DNA of 40,427 nucleotides from UMGS755 sp045132895 (GTDB taxonomy: Bacteria; Bacillota; Clostridia; UBA1381; UBA9506). This document shows positions 1 to 8,064 of the stretch, piece by piece. The notes under the pieces were generated by a model. The model was given only the letters and a program-made list of their open reading frames with translations. It made no database searches and was not told the origin of the DNA. Every line of letters starts with the position of its first letter. Within the stretch, counting starts at the first letter, position 1. A program made the translations under genes and the position numbers. The stretch spans positions 1 through 40,427 of the forward strand of contig JBGUTC010000007.1 of NCBI GenBank assembly GCA_045132895.1, written 5' to 3'.

Positions 1-24
1 GCAGGGGAATGCGCAATTTTATAA

Positions 25-2154
25 CTATTTTTGTTTTTTATATTCACCCGGAGAAACCTGCTTCAGTTTTTTGAAATTACGGATGAAACTGTTGGCGTTA
101 TCATAGCCAACCTGATGAGCCAGATCTGATATCCTGATTTGAGGAGAACTTTCTAAAATTTCCGTCGCTTTTTCAACTCTGTAAGCAGATAAATATTCCT
201 TAAAATTAACCTGACGGCATTTCTTGAAAATTTTGCTGATATATCCCGTTGTCAGGTTAAAATGCTCTGCCAAAAGAAGCAATGACATATCCTCCCGGTG
301 ATAGTTGTCCCTGATATAATCTTCAATCTGGTCAATCAAAGCATGATTCACCGTCACATAGGCAGACTCCATATAAGCCCGGATTCCGGAGAACATTTCC
401 AGAATTTTTCCTGAAATTTCCTTCGGCGTTTTGCAGGCAGAAAGTTCAAGATACAGGATACTACCCTCACCAAAGAGTTCTACCTCCGTCGTTTTCAGAA
501 CCTGCAAGACCCTTTTGACCGTTCCGACAAAGGCAAACTTCAGTTCTGTCAAAGCGGCTTTCGACAGGTTCATTTCCACCAGGTTTTTATCCAGAATGGT
601 CTGCAGAATCTGCATCGCACGGTCAAAATCATTACCCGCAATACTGGTGACAATATTCTTCTCAAACTCCAGCGGATAGTAATAAGTAGCAACTTCCCGC
701 TCGTTGATGTCTTCAGCCGTAATCACCAGCGTATCATAGCCAAAATCACCATTTTGCAAGTACCGCATTGCCTCATTAAACAAGCGGCTGAGTTCTTTCA
801 GTTCCCTGATTTCTCCGTCACAAACCGCGCCGGTATACTGAACGTCATACCATTCGCCAATCTGGAGAATCGCCTGTGTTATTTCTCGTTTGAACGTTTC
901 TGCCGACACCTTCGGTGCAATGACAACAATATGCTCCAGATTCAGAAACAGAATCACACTATTTTCAATTTTCGCCTCTAACAGTGCCGTGATATTCCCC
1001 GTAATGGCCGTTCCCGGCATCTCACCGTTCTTTTTCTCCAGAACAGCCAACGCAACCTGACCGCACAGTTTCTGCAAGCCATATTGCTCCCGGGCATCGG
1101 TCATGGCATCCTCATTGACAACACCATATAAAAGGTCTCGGATCATATTTTGCTTGACATATTGCTCTTGAGCATTAATCCGCGCTTCCAGCTGCTGGTT
1201 AATCGTCTTGATCTCAACAAAACGGTCACGGATATAAGCCTCTTCATCATAAATCTCTTCTCCGCTGTCTGCCGAAAGCTGAAGAAGGATATTCTCCATG
1301 GGACGATTGAGCCAACGGGCAATGAAAACACTGCCGTAAAGTCCGGCAATTGCAAGCAAAAGGAACAAAAAGCCATAAGCCAGAACCATTACCCATGCAT
1401 TCCGTTCCATGACACCGTTTCCGTAACTCAGGTTAAACAAAAGCTCGGAGGGCTCTGACAAAATCCGAAGATCGCTAATGGCAACATCCGGATCGGAAGA
1501 AAAGATAACTTCCTGACCCTGTTTGACAAAAAAGACATGATCATCTAAACGGCTCAGGGTTCTTACAACACTTTGCAGATTGAGAGAAACAAAGCCGTAC
1601 AGTTCTTTCGATGGTTCACCCAGCAAAGAACGCTTTAAAAACAGGTTCAACCGTTCTCCGTTTCCGTTACCGGCCAGATAATAGGTATTGACAAACTCCT
1701 GTTCCGGTAAGTTTGACACCTCTTCCAGCATTTCCGGAGAAAAGCCAAAATGCTTCATTAAATCCCAACCATACAAGATTCCGCTATTGGTCAGAAACAC
1801 ATCCTGCCCGGGTTTAAAAATCCCGAAAACGCAGTCAAGTTCCGGGTACAGAAAACTTTTTCCGATAATCTTTCCGGTCAGAACCATATTGTAATTATCC
1901 AGTTCATTCTCCGTTGCAAACTGAACTACCCGATCTTCAAGCGCCCAGGATGAAATACACTGGGTGCAAGTTTTCAAGGTCTCATCCACATTCCGCTGAA
2001 AATTAACAAGTAAATCCTTCTGTATAGCCTCCAACTGATTATTACGCGTAGAAAAATGACGATAAATCAAGAAATACGTTCCCAAAAGCAACGTAAAAAT
2101 CATCAGGGCAGAAATCAGCAATGTGGTGGCTCGGAGCATTTTTCTTCGTTTCAT
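25..2154 (-). CDS. Membrane-anchored AraC-family transcriptional regulator
   Basis: A 709-residue regulator with a sensor outside the membrane and a DNA-binding domain in the cytoplasm. A transmembrane helix lies at about residues 9-31, followed by some 220 residues predicted outside the cell, a second helix at about 253-278, a linker region and a C-terminal AraC-type double helix-turn-helix (about 603-709) with the typical signatures GYISKIFKK and ISDLAHQVGYDN. The architecture matches YesN-like regulators that control carbohydrate-use genes in Bacillota; the ligand is unknown. I chose the ATG at 2154 because AGAGGTGG sits just before it; an in-frame start at 2220 would add 22 residues without a good ribosome site. 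It lies downstream of the gene at 2270-2956 in the same orientation with a hairpin between them, so partial co-transcription is possible. I saw no promoter of its own. Confidence 0.88.
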   Translation of the reverse strand: MKRRKMLRATTLLISALMIFTLLLGTYFLIYRHFSTRNNQLEAIQKDLLVNFQRNVDETLKTCTQCISSWALEDRVVQFATENELDNYNMVLTGKIIGKSFLYPELDCVFGIFKPGQDVFLTNSGILYGWDLMKHFGFSPEMLEEVSNLPEQEFVNTYYLAGNGNGERLNLFLKRSLLGEPSKELYGFVSLNLQSVVRTLSRLDDHVFFVKQGQEVIFSSDPDVAISDLRILSEPSELLFNLSYGNGVMERNAWVMVLAYGFLFLLLAIAGLYGSVFIARWLNRPMENILLQLSADSGEEIYDEEAYIRDRFVEIKTINQQLEARINAQEQYVKQNMIRDLLYGVVNEDAMTDAREQYGLQKLCGQVALAVLEKKNGEMPGTAITGNITALLEAKIENSVILFLNLEHIVVIAPKVSAETFKREITQAILQIGEWYDVQYTGAVCDGEIRELKELSRLFNEAMRYLQNGDFGYDTLVITAEDINEREVATYYYPLEFEKNIVTSIAGNDFDRAMQILQTILDKNLVEMNLSKAALTELKFAFVGTVKRVLQVLKTTEVELFGEGSILYLELSACKTPKEISGKILEMFSGIRAYMESAYVTVNHALIDQIEDYIRDNYHREDMSLLLLAEHFNLTTGYISKIFKKCRQVNFKEYLSAYRVEKATEILESSPQIRISDLAHQVGYDNANSFIRNFKKLKQVSPGEYKKQK

Positions 2155-2218
2155 ATTCCACCTCTTACCGGCCGAAGCGCTCGTCCGGGTCAGATTTTTT
2201 CTCTGAGTCACTGTGAGC

Positions 2219-2252
2219 AAAAGCAGCGCAAAACGGGAGTTGCACTGCTTTT
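2219..2252 (-). terminator. Hairpin after the beta-sandwich protein gene
   Basis: An inverted repeat (AAAAGCAG with CTGCTTTT, plus inner GCAA with TTGC and one mismatch) lies just downstream of the gene at 2270-2956 on the minus strand. The T-run after the stem is short, so termination may be partial and allow read-through into the AraC gene. Confidence 0.5.
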
Positions 2253-2269
2253 GGCTTATCTACACAATC

Positions 2270-2956
2270 TTAAAATTCCGGATTATAGTATTCCGCGAAG
2301 CGTTCATAGTTCAAACGATAAACCTTCAGATTCTTGAACTTAATCCAACTGGAGAATGCTTCAACACCAATTTTACCGTACTTACTGCTGTCAATCGGAT
2401 CAGGATCAGTGATTTCAAGACCGATTCTTTCGTTAACCAGAATAAAGACCTTGCCGTTAATATTACCAAACTGGAATTTATATTCCTTTGTAGGGTCAAA
2501 GTCAAGCATCTGTGTGCCGACGGTCAGTTTATATTCCGGAGATTTTTCAAAACCGATGTTACCATGCCAGAAAGCTTCCAGGCCTGCAACATAAGCATTG
2601 CCACGGCCCTTTTCTGTCCATTCTCCGTTAATCATAATGTTGATATCATGCGTGGAGGGTGCTACCATCGTTGCTGTAATTTCCATCATGACGTCGCCTA
2701 AAAAATCTTCCTTTGAAACAATCATACCGGGGCACATCTTCGGGTTCTTACCCACTACCCAGCCATCTTCAACATACCATTCACCGGTTTTAATATCAAA
2801 ATGCTCATTAAGGTCTTTTTCTGTAAAATCATCAACAGAAAGTAACACTTCGGATGCATTGACATCGATTTCATAACCAAATAATTTAATCAGACCATCT
2901 CTGATAACAGGAGATTTCTCTGCTCCTGCTTCGTACGGTTTTAACTGTGTGCGCAT
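2270..2956 (-). CDS. Hypothetical protein, probable concanavalin A-like beta-sandwich domain
   Basis: A 228-residue protein without signal peptide or membrane segment. Alternating hydrophobic and aromatic strands, the WYVEDGWVVGK stretch in the first third, and the ending GKIGVEAFSSWIKFKNLKVYRL-like strand pattern resemble the lectin/glucanase beta-sandwich found in DUF1080-type sugar-active proteins. I cannot point to catalytic residues, so an enzymatic role is only a guess. The ATG at 2956 has AGGAGG in the expected place, and a promoter lies upstream at 3019-3047. Its neighbour is a YesN-like AraC regulator, which fits a role in handling a carbohydrate. The cytoplasmic prediction would fit an intracellular glycoside-processing or binding role. 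Confidence 0.75.
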   Translation of the reverse strand: MRTQLKPYEAGAEKSPVIRDGLIKLFGYEIDVNASEVLLSVDDFTEKDLNEHFDIKTGEWYVEDGWVVGKNPKMCPGMIVSKEDFLGDVMMEITATMVAPSTHDINIMINGEWTEKGRGNAYVAGLEAFWHGNIGFEKSPEYKLTVGTQMLDFDPTKEYKFQFGNINGKVFILVNERIGLEITDPDPIDSSKYGKIGVEAFSSWIKFKNLKVYRLNYERFAEYYNPEF

Positions 2957-3018
2957 ATAACTGCCTCCTAAGAATAAAATACCGGCACGAATCTAATTCT
3001 CGCCAGTTTAACGTATAT

Positions 3019-3047
3019 ATCATATCATAAGACAGCAAAAAACGCAA
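3019..3047 (-). promoter_or_regulatory. Sigma-A-like promoter for the gene at 2270-2956
   Basis: On the minus strand, TTGCGT (3042-3047) is followed after 17 bases by TATGAT (3019-3024), about 60 bases before the start codon. The -10 matches consensus at five of six positions, the -35 at three. Confidence 0.6.
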
Positions 3048-3180
3048 TCGCTATTTTTGGTATTTTATATTTAAAAAAGGTTCTCTGTTCTCTATGCATA
3101 AACTCCTGCGACACCGGATTTTCCTCCCGGTGGCTCTCTTCCTGTTGTTCAGTCGTCAGGGGCTGTTCCTGCCGACTTTT

Positions 3181-3981
3181 TTATTGCCCGCCTTCTGTCG
3201 GCTCTTCATGTTTCTGCGCCGCTATCTGTGTTCCCTGGCGGTTAATTTCTGTCGGCTCCGGCAGCAAAAGTTCTGTTGCCGTTACAAATTTATATCCTTT
3301 TGCCTGCAACGTCTCAATAACCTGCGGAAGTGCCGCCGGCGTGTTTTTAGCACCATTGTGAAACAGCATAACCGACCCGGGTTTCACCCGCTTTGTTACG
3401 CGCGCCACAATATCCTCCACCGCCAAATCCTTCCAGTCAAGGCTGTCAACATCCCATTGCAGAACCCGATGCCCAAGACTTTCTGCCGCCGTAATAACCG
3501 TGTTGTTATATTCGCCGTAAGGTCCGCGGAATAAGGTGGATCTTTTTCCGGTAACTATCTCGATTTTATCAGCACATTGATTGATTTCCTTCCGCACCAT
3601 TTCCTCAGATAATTGATTGATGTGGGGATGGGTATCAGAATGATTCATAATTTCATGGCCGTGGTCTGAAAATTTTTTGACAGATTCAGGATATTTTTCC
3701 ACCCAACTTCCCACCATAAAGAACGTTGCCTTTACTTGATATCTGTCCAGAATGTCAATCAACTGATCTGTGTCTGCATCGTCCCATGCTGCATCAAAGG
3801 TCAGACAACAGACTTTTTCCTCACCACGGTCAACGCAGTAAATGGGTAAAAGCCGTCTTTCCTCCCCTTCGTTAAAGACAGAGACCGTGCCTCCTGAGCC
3901 ATAGGCAAGCAATCCCAGAGCTATAAGAAGCAAAAGAGCATACGATACTAAAACCCGCTTGGAAAATAACCAGATTTTCAT
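3181..3981 (-). CDS. PdaB-like polysaccharide deacetylase (NodB homology domain)
   Basis: A 266-residue membrane-anchored carbohydrate esterase 4 family protein, expected to remove N-acetyl groups from a cell-wall polysaccharide outside the membrane. A single N-terminal helix lies at about residues 9-28. The NodB domain shows motif 1 as TFDAAWDD (the PdaB-type variant of TFDDGP), the metal-binding HSDTHPH, motif 3 FRGPYGEYN, and the late VMLFHNGA motif. The closest family resemblance is the sporulation deacetylase PdaB, but sporulation of this organism is not shown by the window. The C-terminal 25 residues are polar and low in complexity, and the same frame continues coding-like beyond the stop (see findings). 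AAGGTG precedes the ATG at 3981. The gene stands alone and is transcribed divergently from the DegV gene. Confidence 0.9.
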   Translation of the reverse strand: MKIWLFSKRVLVSYALLLLIALGLLAYGSGGTVSVFNEGEERRLLPIYCVDRGEEKVCCLTFDAAWDDADTDQLIDILDRYQVKATFFMVGSWVEKYPESVKKFSDHGHEIMNHSDTHPHINQLSEEMVRKEINQCADKIEIVTGKRSTLFRGPYGEYNNTVITAAESLGHRVLQWDVDSLDWKDLAVEDIVARVTKRVKPGSVMLFHNGAKNTPAALPQVIETLQAKGYKFVTATELLLPEPTEINRQGTQIAAQKHEEPTEGGQ

Positions 3982-4027
3982 AAAAACACCTTTTTCGTTT
4001 TTGTTCTATTCTATGCCAACTTCACCG

Positions 4028-4054
4028 CCAGTATGCTAATTTGGCGTTTTTTAT
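4028..4054 (-). promoter_or_regulatory. Possible sigma-E-like promoter upstream of the deacetylase
   Basis: On the minus strand, ATA (4052-4054) is followed after 16 bases by CATACTGG (4028-4035), partly matching the ATA-N16-CATACANT pattern of mother-cell sigma-E promoters. I saw no good sigma-A promoter here. This is a weak match and may be chance. Confidence 0.25.
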
Positions 4055-4090
4055 TCCTGAAGAAAAAAAGATTTTTCTTTCCTCCAAGAC

Positions 4091-4119
4091 TTGACTTGAG
4101 AGGATTCTTATGATAAAAT
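4091..4119 (+). promoter_or_regulatory. Sigma-A-like promoter of the DegV gene
   Basis: TTGACT (4091-4096), 17-base spacer, TAAAAT (4114-4119). Both hexamers match consensus at five of six positions. It lies about 70 bases before the DegV start codon. Confidence 0.75.
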
Positions 4120-4191
4120 GGTTTTAAAAACTAGATGTGTGTGTTTCAAAAAACCCATTAATATATTTTTCTTAGAACGGAGACAAACAGA

Positions 4192-5064
4192 ATGAGTTAT
4201 GTAATTGTGACCGATTCCGCCGCAAACCTGCCGGAAGAACTGATTGAAAAATGTGACCTTCAAGTTATTTCTTTAACCTTTCACATTAACGGAAAGGAAT
4301 ATTACAGTTATGAAAAGGGCAAAAAAACTGATTTAAAACAATTTTATGATATGATGCGTAACAAGGAAGTTATTAACACCAGCCTCATTGGCCCTGACCG
4401 CTTCATAACTGCCTTTTCCGAGTTTTTAGACGCAGGGCAAGATGTGTTATACCTTTGCTTTGACTCTGCACTAAGCGGCACATATCAAGCCGCAACCATT
4501 GCTGTTGAGGACTTAAAAGAAAAATATCCTGAAAGAAAAATTCTGGCTGTTGATACCCTTTGTGCATCCATCGGCGAAGGTCTTTTAGCATATTATGCAT
4601 CCAAATTGCGCGACGAAGGAAAAACGATTGACGAGGTTGCTGAATGGGTACTGACACACCGCCTTAACGTCTGCCACTGGTTCACGGTTGACGACTTGTT
4701 CTTCTTAAAACGCGGCGGCAGAGTATCTGCTGCAACGGCTGTTGTAGGGTCACTTTTGCAGGTAAAACCGGTTATGCATGTTAGTGATGCCGGTAAACTG
4801 GAGGTAGTTTCTAAGGCCCGCGGAAGAAAACAGGCTTTAAACGCTTTAGTTTCCGAAATGGAAAAAACCGTGAAGGATCCGCAGAAGCAGCTAATTTTTG
4901 TGGGACATGGCGACTGTGAAGAAGACGCTAAGTACGTCATGAAACAAATCATGGAGAAATTCACCGTGAAAGAATCCATGATTCACTATCTGGATCCGGT
5001 CATCGGTGCCCATTCCGGTCCCGGTACACTGGCAGTTTTCTATATGGGTTCTGCCCGTAAATAA
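4192..5064 (+). CDS. DegV family fatty-acid-binding protein
   Basis: A 290-residue soluble protein of the DegV family; such proteins bind long-chain fatty acids and in several Gram-positive bacteria act as FakB subunits that present fatty acid to the kinase FakA. The N-terminus (VIVTDSAANLPEEL) and the central SGTYQAA and GGRVSAATAVVGSLLQVKP segments are family signatures, and the length is typical. It is a single-gene unit with its own promoter (4091-4119), CGGAG before the ATG, and a strong terminator right after the stop. No FakA gene is in the window, so the kinase partner, if present, lies elsewhere. Ligand specificity cannot be told from the sequence. Confidence 0.95.
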   Translation: MSYVIVTDSAANLPEELIEKCDLQVISLTFHINGKEYYSYEKGKKTDLKQFYDMMRNKEVINTSLIGPDRFITAFSEFLDAGQDVLYLCFDSALSGTYQAATIAVEDLKEKYPERKILAVDTLCASIGEGLLAYYASKLRDEGKTIDEVAEWVLTHRLNVCHWFTVDDLFFLKRGGRVSAATAVVGSLLQVKPVMHVSDAGKLEVVSKARGRKQALNALVSEMEKTVKDPQKQLIFVGHGDCEEDAKYVMKQIMEKFTVKESMIHYLDPVIGAHSGPGTLAVFYMGSARK

Positions 5065-5075
5065 AGTAAAAAAAT

Positions 5076-5103
5076 AAAAGCCGCAACTTTTGTTGCGGCT
5101 TTT
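5076..5103 (+). terminator. Bidirectional intrinsic terminator
   Basis: A 12-bp stem (AAAAGCCGCAAC with its complement) closes a TTTT loop and is followed by seven T on the plus strand and T-rich sequence on the minus strand. It serves both the DegV gene (+) and the hydrolase gene ending at 5105 (-). Confidence 0.92.
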
Positions 5104-5104
5104 T

Positions 5105-5833
5105 TTATTTATTATGTCTTTCAACAAATTCGATAATCGGTGTGGGATCCTCCAAACCATGAGGATGGTGCCCGGTCATAGATTTGCAAATCACCTTTAG
5201 AATTCCACCACGTTCAGCGTAAAACTGCTCCAGGACCTTTCCGTTCTCCTCATAAATCACGCCGTCATCAGCATCACCATAAAGCATAATCACCGGAATA
5301 TTATTTGCAATCAGGGGTTCCATATTATCAATAGGGCTTTTTCTGAAATTAATAATCGTAGAGCGGTTGACACCGTATGTTGCTGCAACTTCCCGCCAGA
5401 CTACCGGTACAGCCGGATGTGTGCATTCTCCCAGGCCACACATACTTAAAAGATTCAAAACAGGCGCGTCCATATAGAGAATCGCCGTCAGTTCCGGGTA
5501 GCGCTCCGCAAAAATGGCCGCCTGATATCCGCCGGCACTCATTCCTTCCAGAACACAACGTTTCGATGCTCCCAATTGTTTTGCGCAATAGCGGACAAAA
5601 TCAGCCAAAATATCTATTTCTTCATCCGGAGCCCAACGATTTCGCTGGAATACATGGATTACATAATATCCTTTTTCCAACATGGCAATATCAAAATTCG
5701 GGAAGGCGCTGATATACTCTGTTTTCAGAAGCATTCTTCCCTTTGGCATACAGTTGGGATAAATGATGACAGCTTTCCTATCCGAGTAAATCATCTCCTC
5801 AACTCTGTAATTCTCAAATCCCTCAATTGCCAT
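5105..5833 (-). CDS. Alpha/beta-hydrolase (copy A of a tandem pair)
   Basis: A 242-residue cytoplasmic protein with the alpha/beta-hydrolase layout: nucleophile elbow GMSAGG (serine near residue 108), a likely acid residue in DADDG, and a late histidine in GHHPHG. The substrate is unknown; esterase or peptidase-like activity is possible. It is roughly three-quarters identical by eye to the gene at 5949-6674, and the last part of the two genes is nearly identical at the DNA level. I use the ATG at 5833 because it aligns with the start of the paralogue; the in-frame ATG at 5848 is an alternative, and neither has a perfectly spaced ribosome site. A hairpin terminator separates it from the upstream copy, and I saw no clear promoter, so it may depend on read-through. 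Confidence 0.85.
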   Translation of the reverse strand: MAIEGFENYRVEEMIYSDRKAVIIYPNCMPKGRMLLKTEYISAFPNFDIAMLEKGYYVIHVFQRNRWAPDEEIDILADFVRYCAKQLGASKRCVLEGMSAGGYQAAIFAERYPELTAILYMDAPVLNLLSMCGLGECTHPAVPVVWREVAATYGVNRSTIINFRKSPIDNMEPLIANNIPVIMLYGDADDGVIYEENGKVLEQFYAERGGILKVICKSMTGHHPHGLEDPTPIIEFVERHNK

Positions 5834-5864
5834 ATCCTTCGCCCCCATATCCGTCTCTAACTAC

Positions 5865-5899
5865 AAAAGAACCCCACTGTTTACGCCGGAGGTTCTTTT
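5865..5899 (-). terminator. Intrinsic terminator between the two hydrolase genes
   Basis: AAAAGAACC (5865-5873) pairs with GGTTCTTTT (5891-5899), with further C-G pairs inside. Read on the minus strand it ends in TTTT. It sits between copy B and copy A of the pair. Confidence 0.7.
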
Positions 5900-5948
5900 A
5901 GACTTCCTCTCCCTTACTCTAAAGTAAGAAAGATCAGCAGATTGATTT

Positions 5949-6674
5949 TTATTTATAATATGTTTCAACAAACTCAATAATCGGCGCGGGATCCTCCAGA
6001 CCATGAGGATGGTGCCCGGTCATAGATTTGCAAATTACCTTCAGAATGCCACCCTTTTCCTGATAGAACTTCTCCAAGACTTTACCGTTCTCTTCATAAA
6101 TAACGACATCATCAGCATTACCATAAAGCATAATCACCGGGATGTTATTTTCAATCAGGGGTTCCATATTGTCAATGGGGCTTTTTCTAAAATTAATAAT
6201 GGTCGAACGGCTGACACCATAAGTCGCAACAATTTCGCGCCAGAACTGCGGAACCGCCGCACAAGTGCATTCACCCAGACCGCAGAGGCTCAAAATGTTT
6301 AATACCGGAGCATCTAAATATAGAACTGCTGTAAGTTCCGGATATTTTTCTGCCAATTTAGCTGCCTGCAGACCGCCACAGCTCATACCTTCTAAAATAC
6401 AACGATCGCTACAGGCCAGTTCCTTCGCACAATAGCGAATGAACTCCGCCTGAATGTCCAGTTCCTCATCAGATGCCCAACGGGTACGCTGGAAGACATG
6501 AATCAAATGATACCCCTTTTCCAACATGGCAACATCGAAATTCGGAAACGCCGTTAAATATTCGGTTTTTAGAATCATTCTACCGTTAGGCTCTCCCGAC
6601 GGATAGATAATAACCGCTTTTCTGTCAGCAAAGATAAACTCCCTTGTTTTAAAATTTTCAAATCCTTCAAGCAT
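5949..6674 (-). CDS. Alpha/beta-hydrolase (copy B of a tandem pair)
   Basis: A 241-residue paralogue of the neighbouring gene. The nucleophile elbow reads GMSCGG (serine near residue 107), with the likely acid in NADDV and histidine in GHHPHG. The long shared blocks (for example STIINFRKSPIDNMEPLI and VICKSMTGHHPHGLEDP) suggest the same fold and a similar substrate, but the elbow and the region after GLGECT differ (CAAVPQF against HPAVPVV), so specificity may have drifted. The ATG at 6674 has AGGAGG at ideal distance and fits the paralogue; a longer in-frame ORF to 6746 runs back through the upstream terminator and is not credible. It follows hom, but a terminator stands between them. Confidence 0.87.
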   Translation of the reverse strand: MLEGFENFKTREFIFADRKAVIIYPSGEPNGRMILKTEYLTAFPNFDVAMLEKGYHLIHVFQRTRWASDEELDIQAEFIRYCAKELACSDRCILEGMSCGGLQAAKLAEKYPELTAVLYLDAPVLNILSLCGLGECTCAAVPQFWREIVATYGVSRSTIINFRKSPIDNMEPLIENNIPVIMLYGNADDVVIYEENGKVLEKFYQEKGGILKVICKSMTGHHPHGLEDPAPIIEFVETYYK

Positions 6675-6722
6675 AGTAATCCTCCTGTTGTATGATGCTT
6701 CTGCTACGAAAACAGATAGTAA

Positions 6723-6750
6723 AAAGATGACAGCATTTCCTGTCATCTTT
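6723..6750 (-). terminator. Intrinsic terminator of hom
   Basis: An 11-bp perfect stem (AAAGATGACAG and its complement) with an 6-base loop, followed on the minus strand by a short T-run, lies 10 bases after the hom stop codon. Confidence 0.85.
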
Positions 6751-6760
6751 ATTTTATACT

Positions 6761-7951
6761 TTAATCTAAAACACGGATAAATGCGCCACGACCATCAAAC
6801 GCTGCTTTAAATTCAGCCTCTGTCATGGTGCCGGTTACAAAGAACCATTCTCCGTCTGCACTACCCAGATCTTCTGCACCAGCAAAAGAGTCAATCACAT
6901 CCGCGCTGCTCGCACGAACAAAGTAACGGCTGCTGACTGTCTCAGGATCAATCATAATATTTTCGTTTGTTGCTTCCCAGTTCACCAGACGGTTCACATG
7001 TAAATGCTTCGCAGAATCAATTACATCAGCCACAACAGCGCTGGCTGTCGGCAATTTACCGGCACCACGACCGTAAAACAGCGCATCGCCTAAAGAATCA
7101 CCTTTCACAAAGATTCCGTTAAATACGCCGTTAACCTGAGCCAGCTGATGTTCCTTCGGAATCACCATGGGACAAACGCGGCTATAAACCTTTCCGTCAT
7201 ACAGCTTTGCCATGCCAATCAGTTTAATAACAGAATGATATTTTTCAGCAAATGCAACATCGCTTTTAGAAATCTTTGTGATGCCTTCGGTCTCAATATC
7301 TTTCCAGCAGACATATGTACCGGATGCCAGAGAAGATAGAATGGCAATCTTACGGCAGGCATCATGTCCTTCAACATCTGCTTCGGGATTGCGTTCTGCA
7401 TAACCCAGGCGCTGTGCCTCAGCAAGAGCGCTTTCAAAGTCAGCACCTTCAACATCCATCTTCGTTAAAATGTAGTTGGTTGTACCGTTTAAGATGCCGT
7501 AAATTTCTTCAATCCGGTTTGCTGCCAGACATTGAATCATCGGGCGGATAATGGGGATACCGCCGCCAACGGAGGCTTCAAACATATAGTTTACATTTTT
7601 CTCCTTGGCGATAGCTAAAAGTTCTGTTCCGTGAGCAGCGACCAACTCCTTGTTGGACGTAATCACGTTTTTGCCTGCCAAAAGAGCAGCTTTCGAATAT
7701 TCATAAGCCGGATTCAGCCCGCCCATTACTTCACAAACAATGCTGACTTCTGCATCATTTAAAATGTCATCAAAGTTCTTTGTAAACAACTGGGGCGCCT
7801 CATGATCAGGAAAATCTCTGAGGTCTAAAATATACTTGACAGCAATTTCTTCACCGCCGGTTTTCTTTGTAATATGCTCCCGGTTGCTTGTCAGAATTTC
7901 ATATACGCCGGATCCAACAACTCCATAGCCTAAAATTGCGGCTTTTATCAT
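6761..7951 (-). CDS. hom: Homoserine dehydrogenase with shortened C-terminal domain
   Basis: Reduces aspartate semialdehyde to homoserine with NAD(P)H, on the path to threonine and methionine. The N-terminal Rossmann motif GYGVVGSG is at residues 9-16; the catalytic domain carries ASVGGGIPIIR and GILNGTTNYIL, and the conserved EADVEGHDACRKIAIL stretch. The protein has 396 residues, while Gram-positive Hom proteins usually have about 430 including a C-terminal ACT domain. Here the last 60 residues begin like an ACT domain (SRYFVRAS) but lack the usual DRPGVLA loop and one strand-helix unit, so threonine feedback may be altered. AGGAGG precedes the ATG and a strong promoter lies at 8000-8028. 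It is a single-gene transcript ending at a terminator; no thrB or thrC is adjacent. Confidence 0.95.
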   Translation of the reverse strand: MIKAAILGYGVVGSGVYEILTSNREHITKKTGGEEIAVKYILDLRDFPDHEAPQLFTKNFDDILNDAEVSIVCEVMGGLNPAYEYSKAALLAGKNVITSNKELVAAHGTELLAIAKEKNVNYMFEASVGGGIPIIRPMIQCLAANRIEEIYGILNGTTNYILTKMDVEGADFESALAEAQRLGYAERNPEADVEGHDACRKIAILSSLASGTYVCWKDIETEGITKISKSDVAFAEKYHSVIKLIGMAKLYDGKVYSRVCPMVIPKEHQLAQVNGVFNGIFVKGDSLGDALFYGRGAGKLPTASAVVADVIDSAKHLHVNRLVNWEATNENIMIDPETVSSRYFVRASSADVIDSFAGAEDLGSADGEWFFVTGTMTEAEFKAAFDGRGAFIRVLD

Positions 7952-7999
7952 GATGTAACCTCCTATGACTACACACTAATATACACACTATAGTATCTT

Positions 8000-8028
8000 A
8001 TTATATCTAATTTTTTCCGCTCGGTCAA
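8000..8028 (-). promoter_or_regulatory. Sigma-A-like promoter of hom
   Basis: TTGACC (8023-8028), 17-base spacer, TATAAT (8000-8005) on the minus strand. The leader is only about 45 bases, too short for a T-box or riboswitch. Confidence 0.88.
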
Positions 8029-8064
8029 GAGGCTTTCCTCAAAAAACCTATATTTTCGGACAAA

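Noticed and set aside
5949..6746. Longer start (6746) for the second hydrolase
   Set aside because: The extra 24 residues are coded by the hom terminator, have no ribosome site and are absent in the paralogue.
7952..8064. Possible T-box or riboswitch before hom
   Set aside because: The leader after the promoter is only about 45 bases and shows no specifier loop or terminator.
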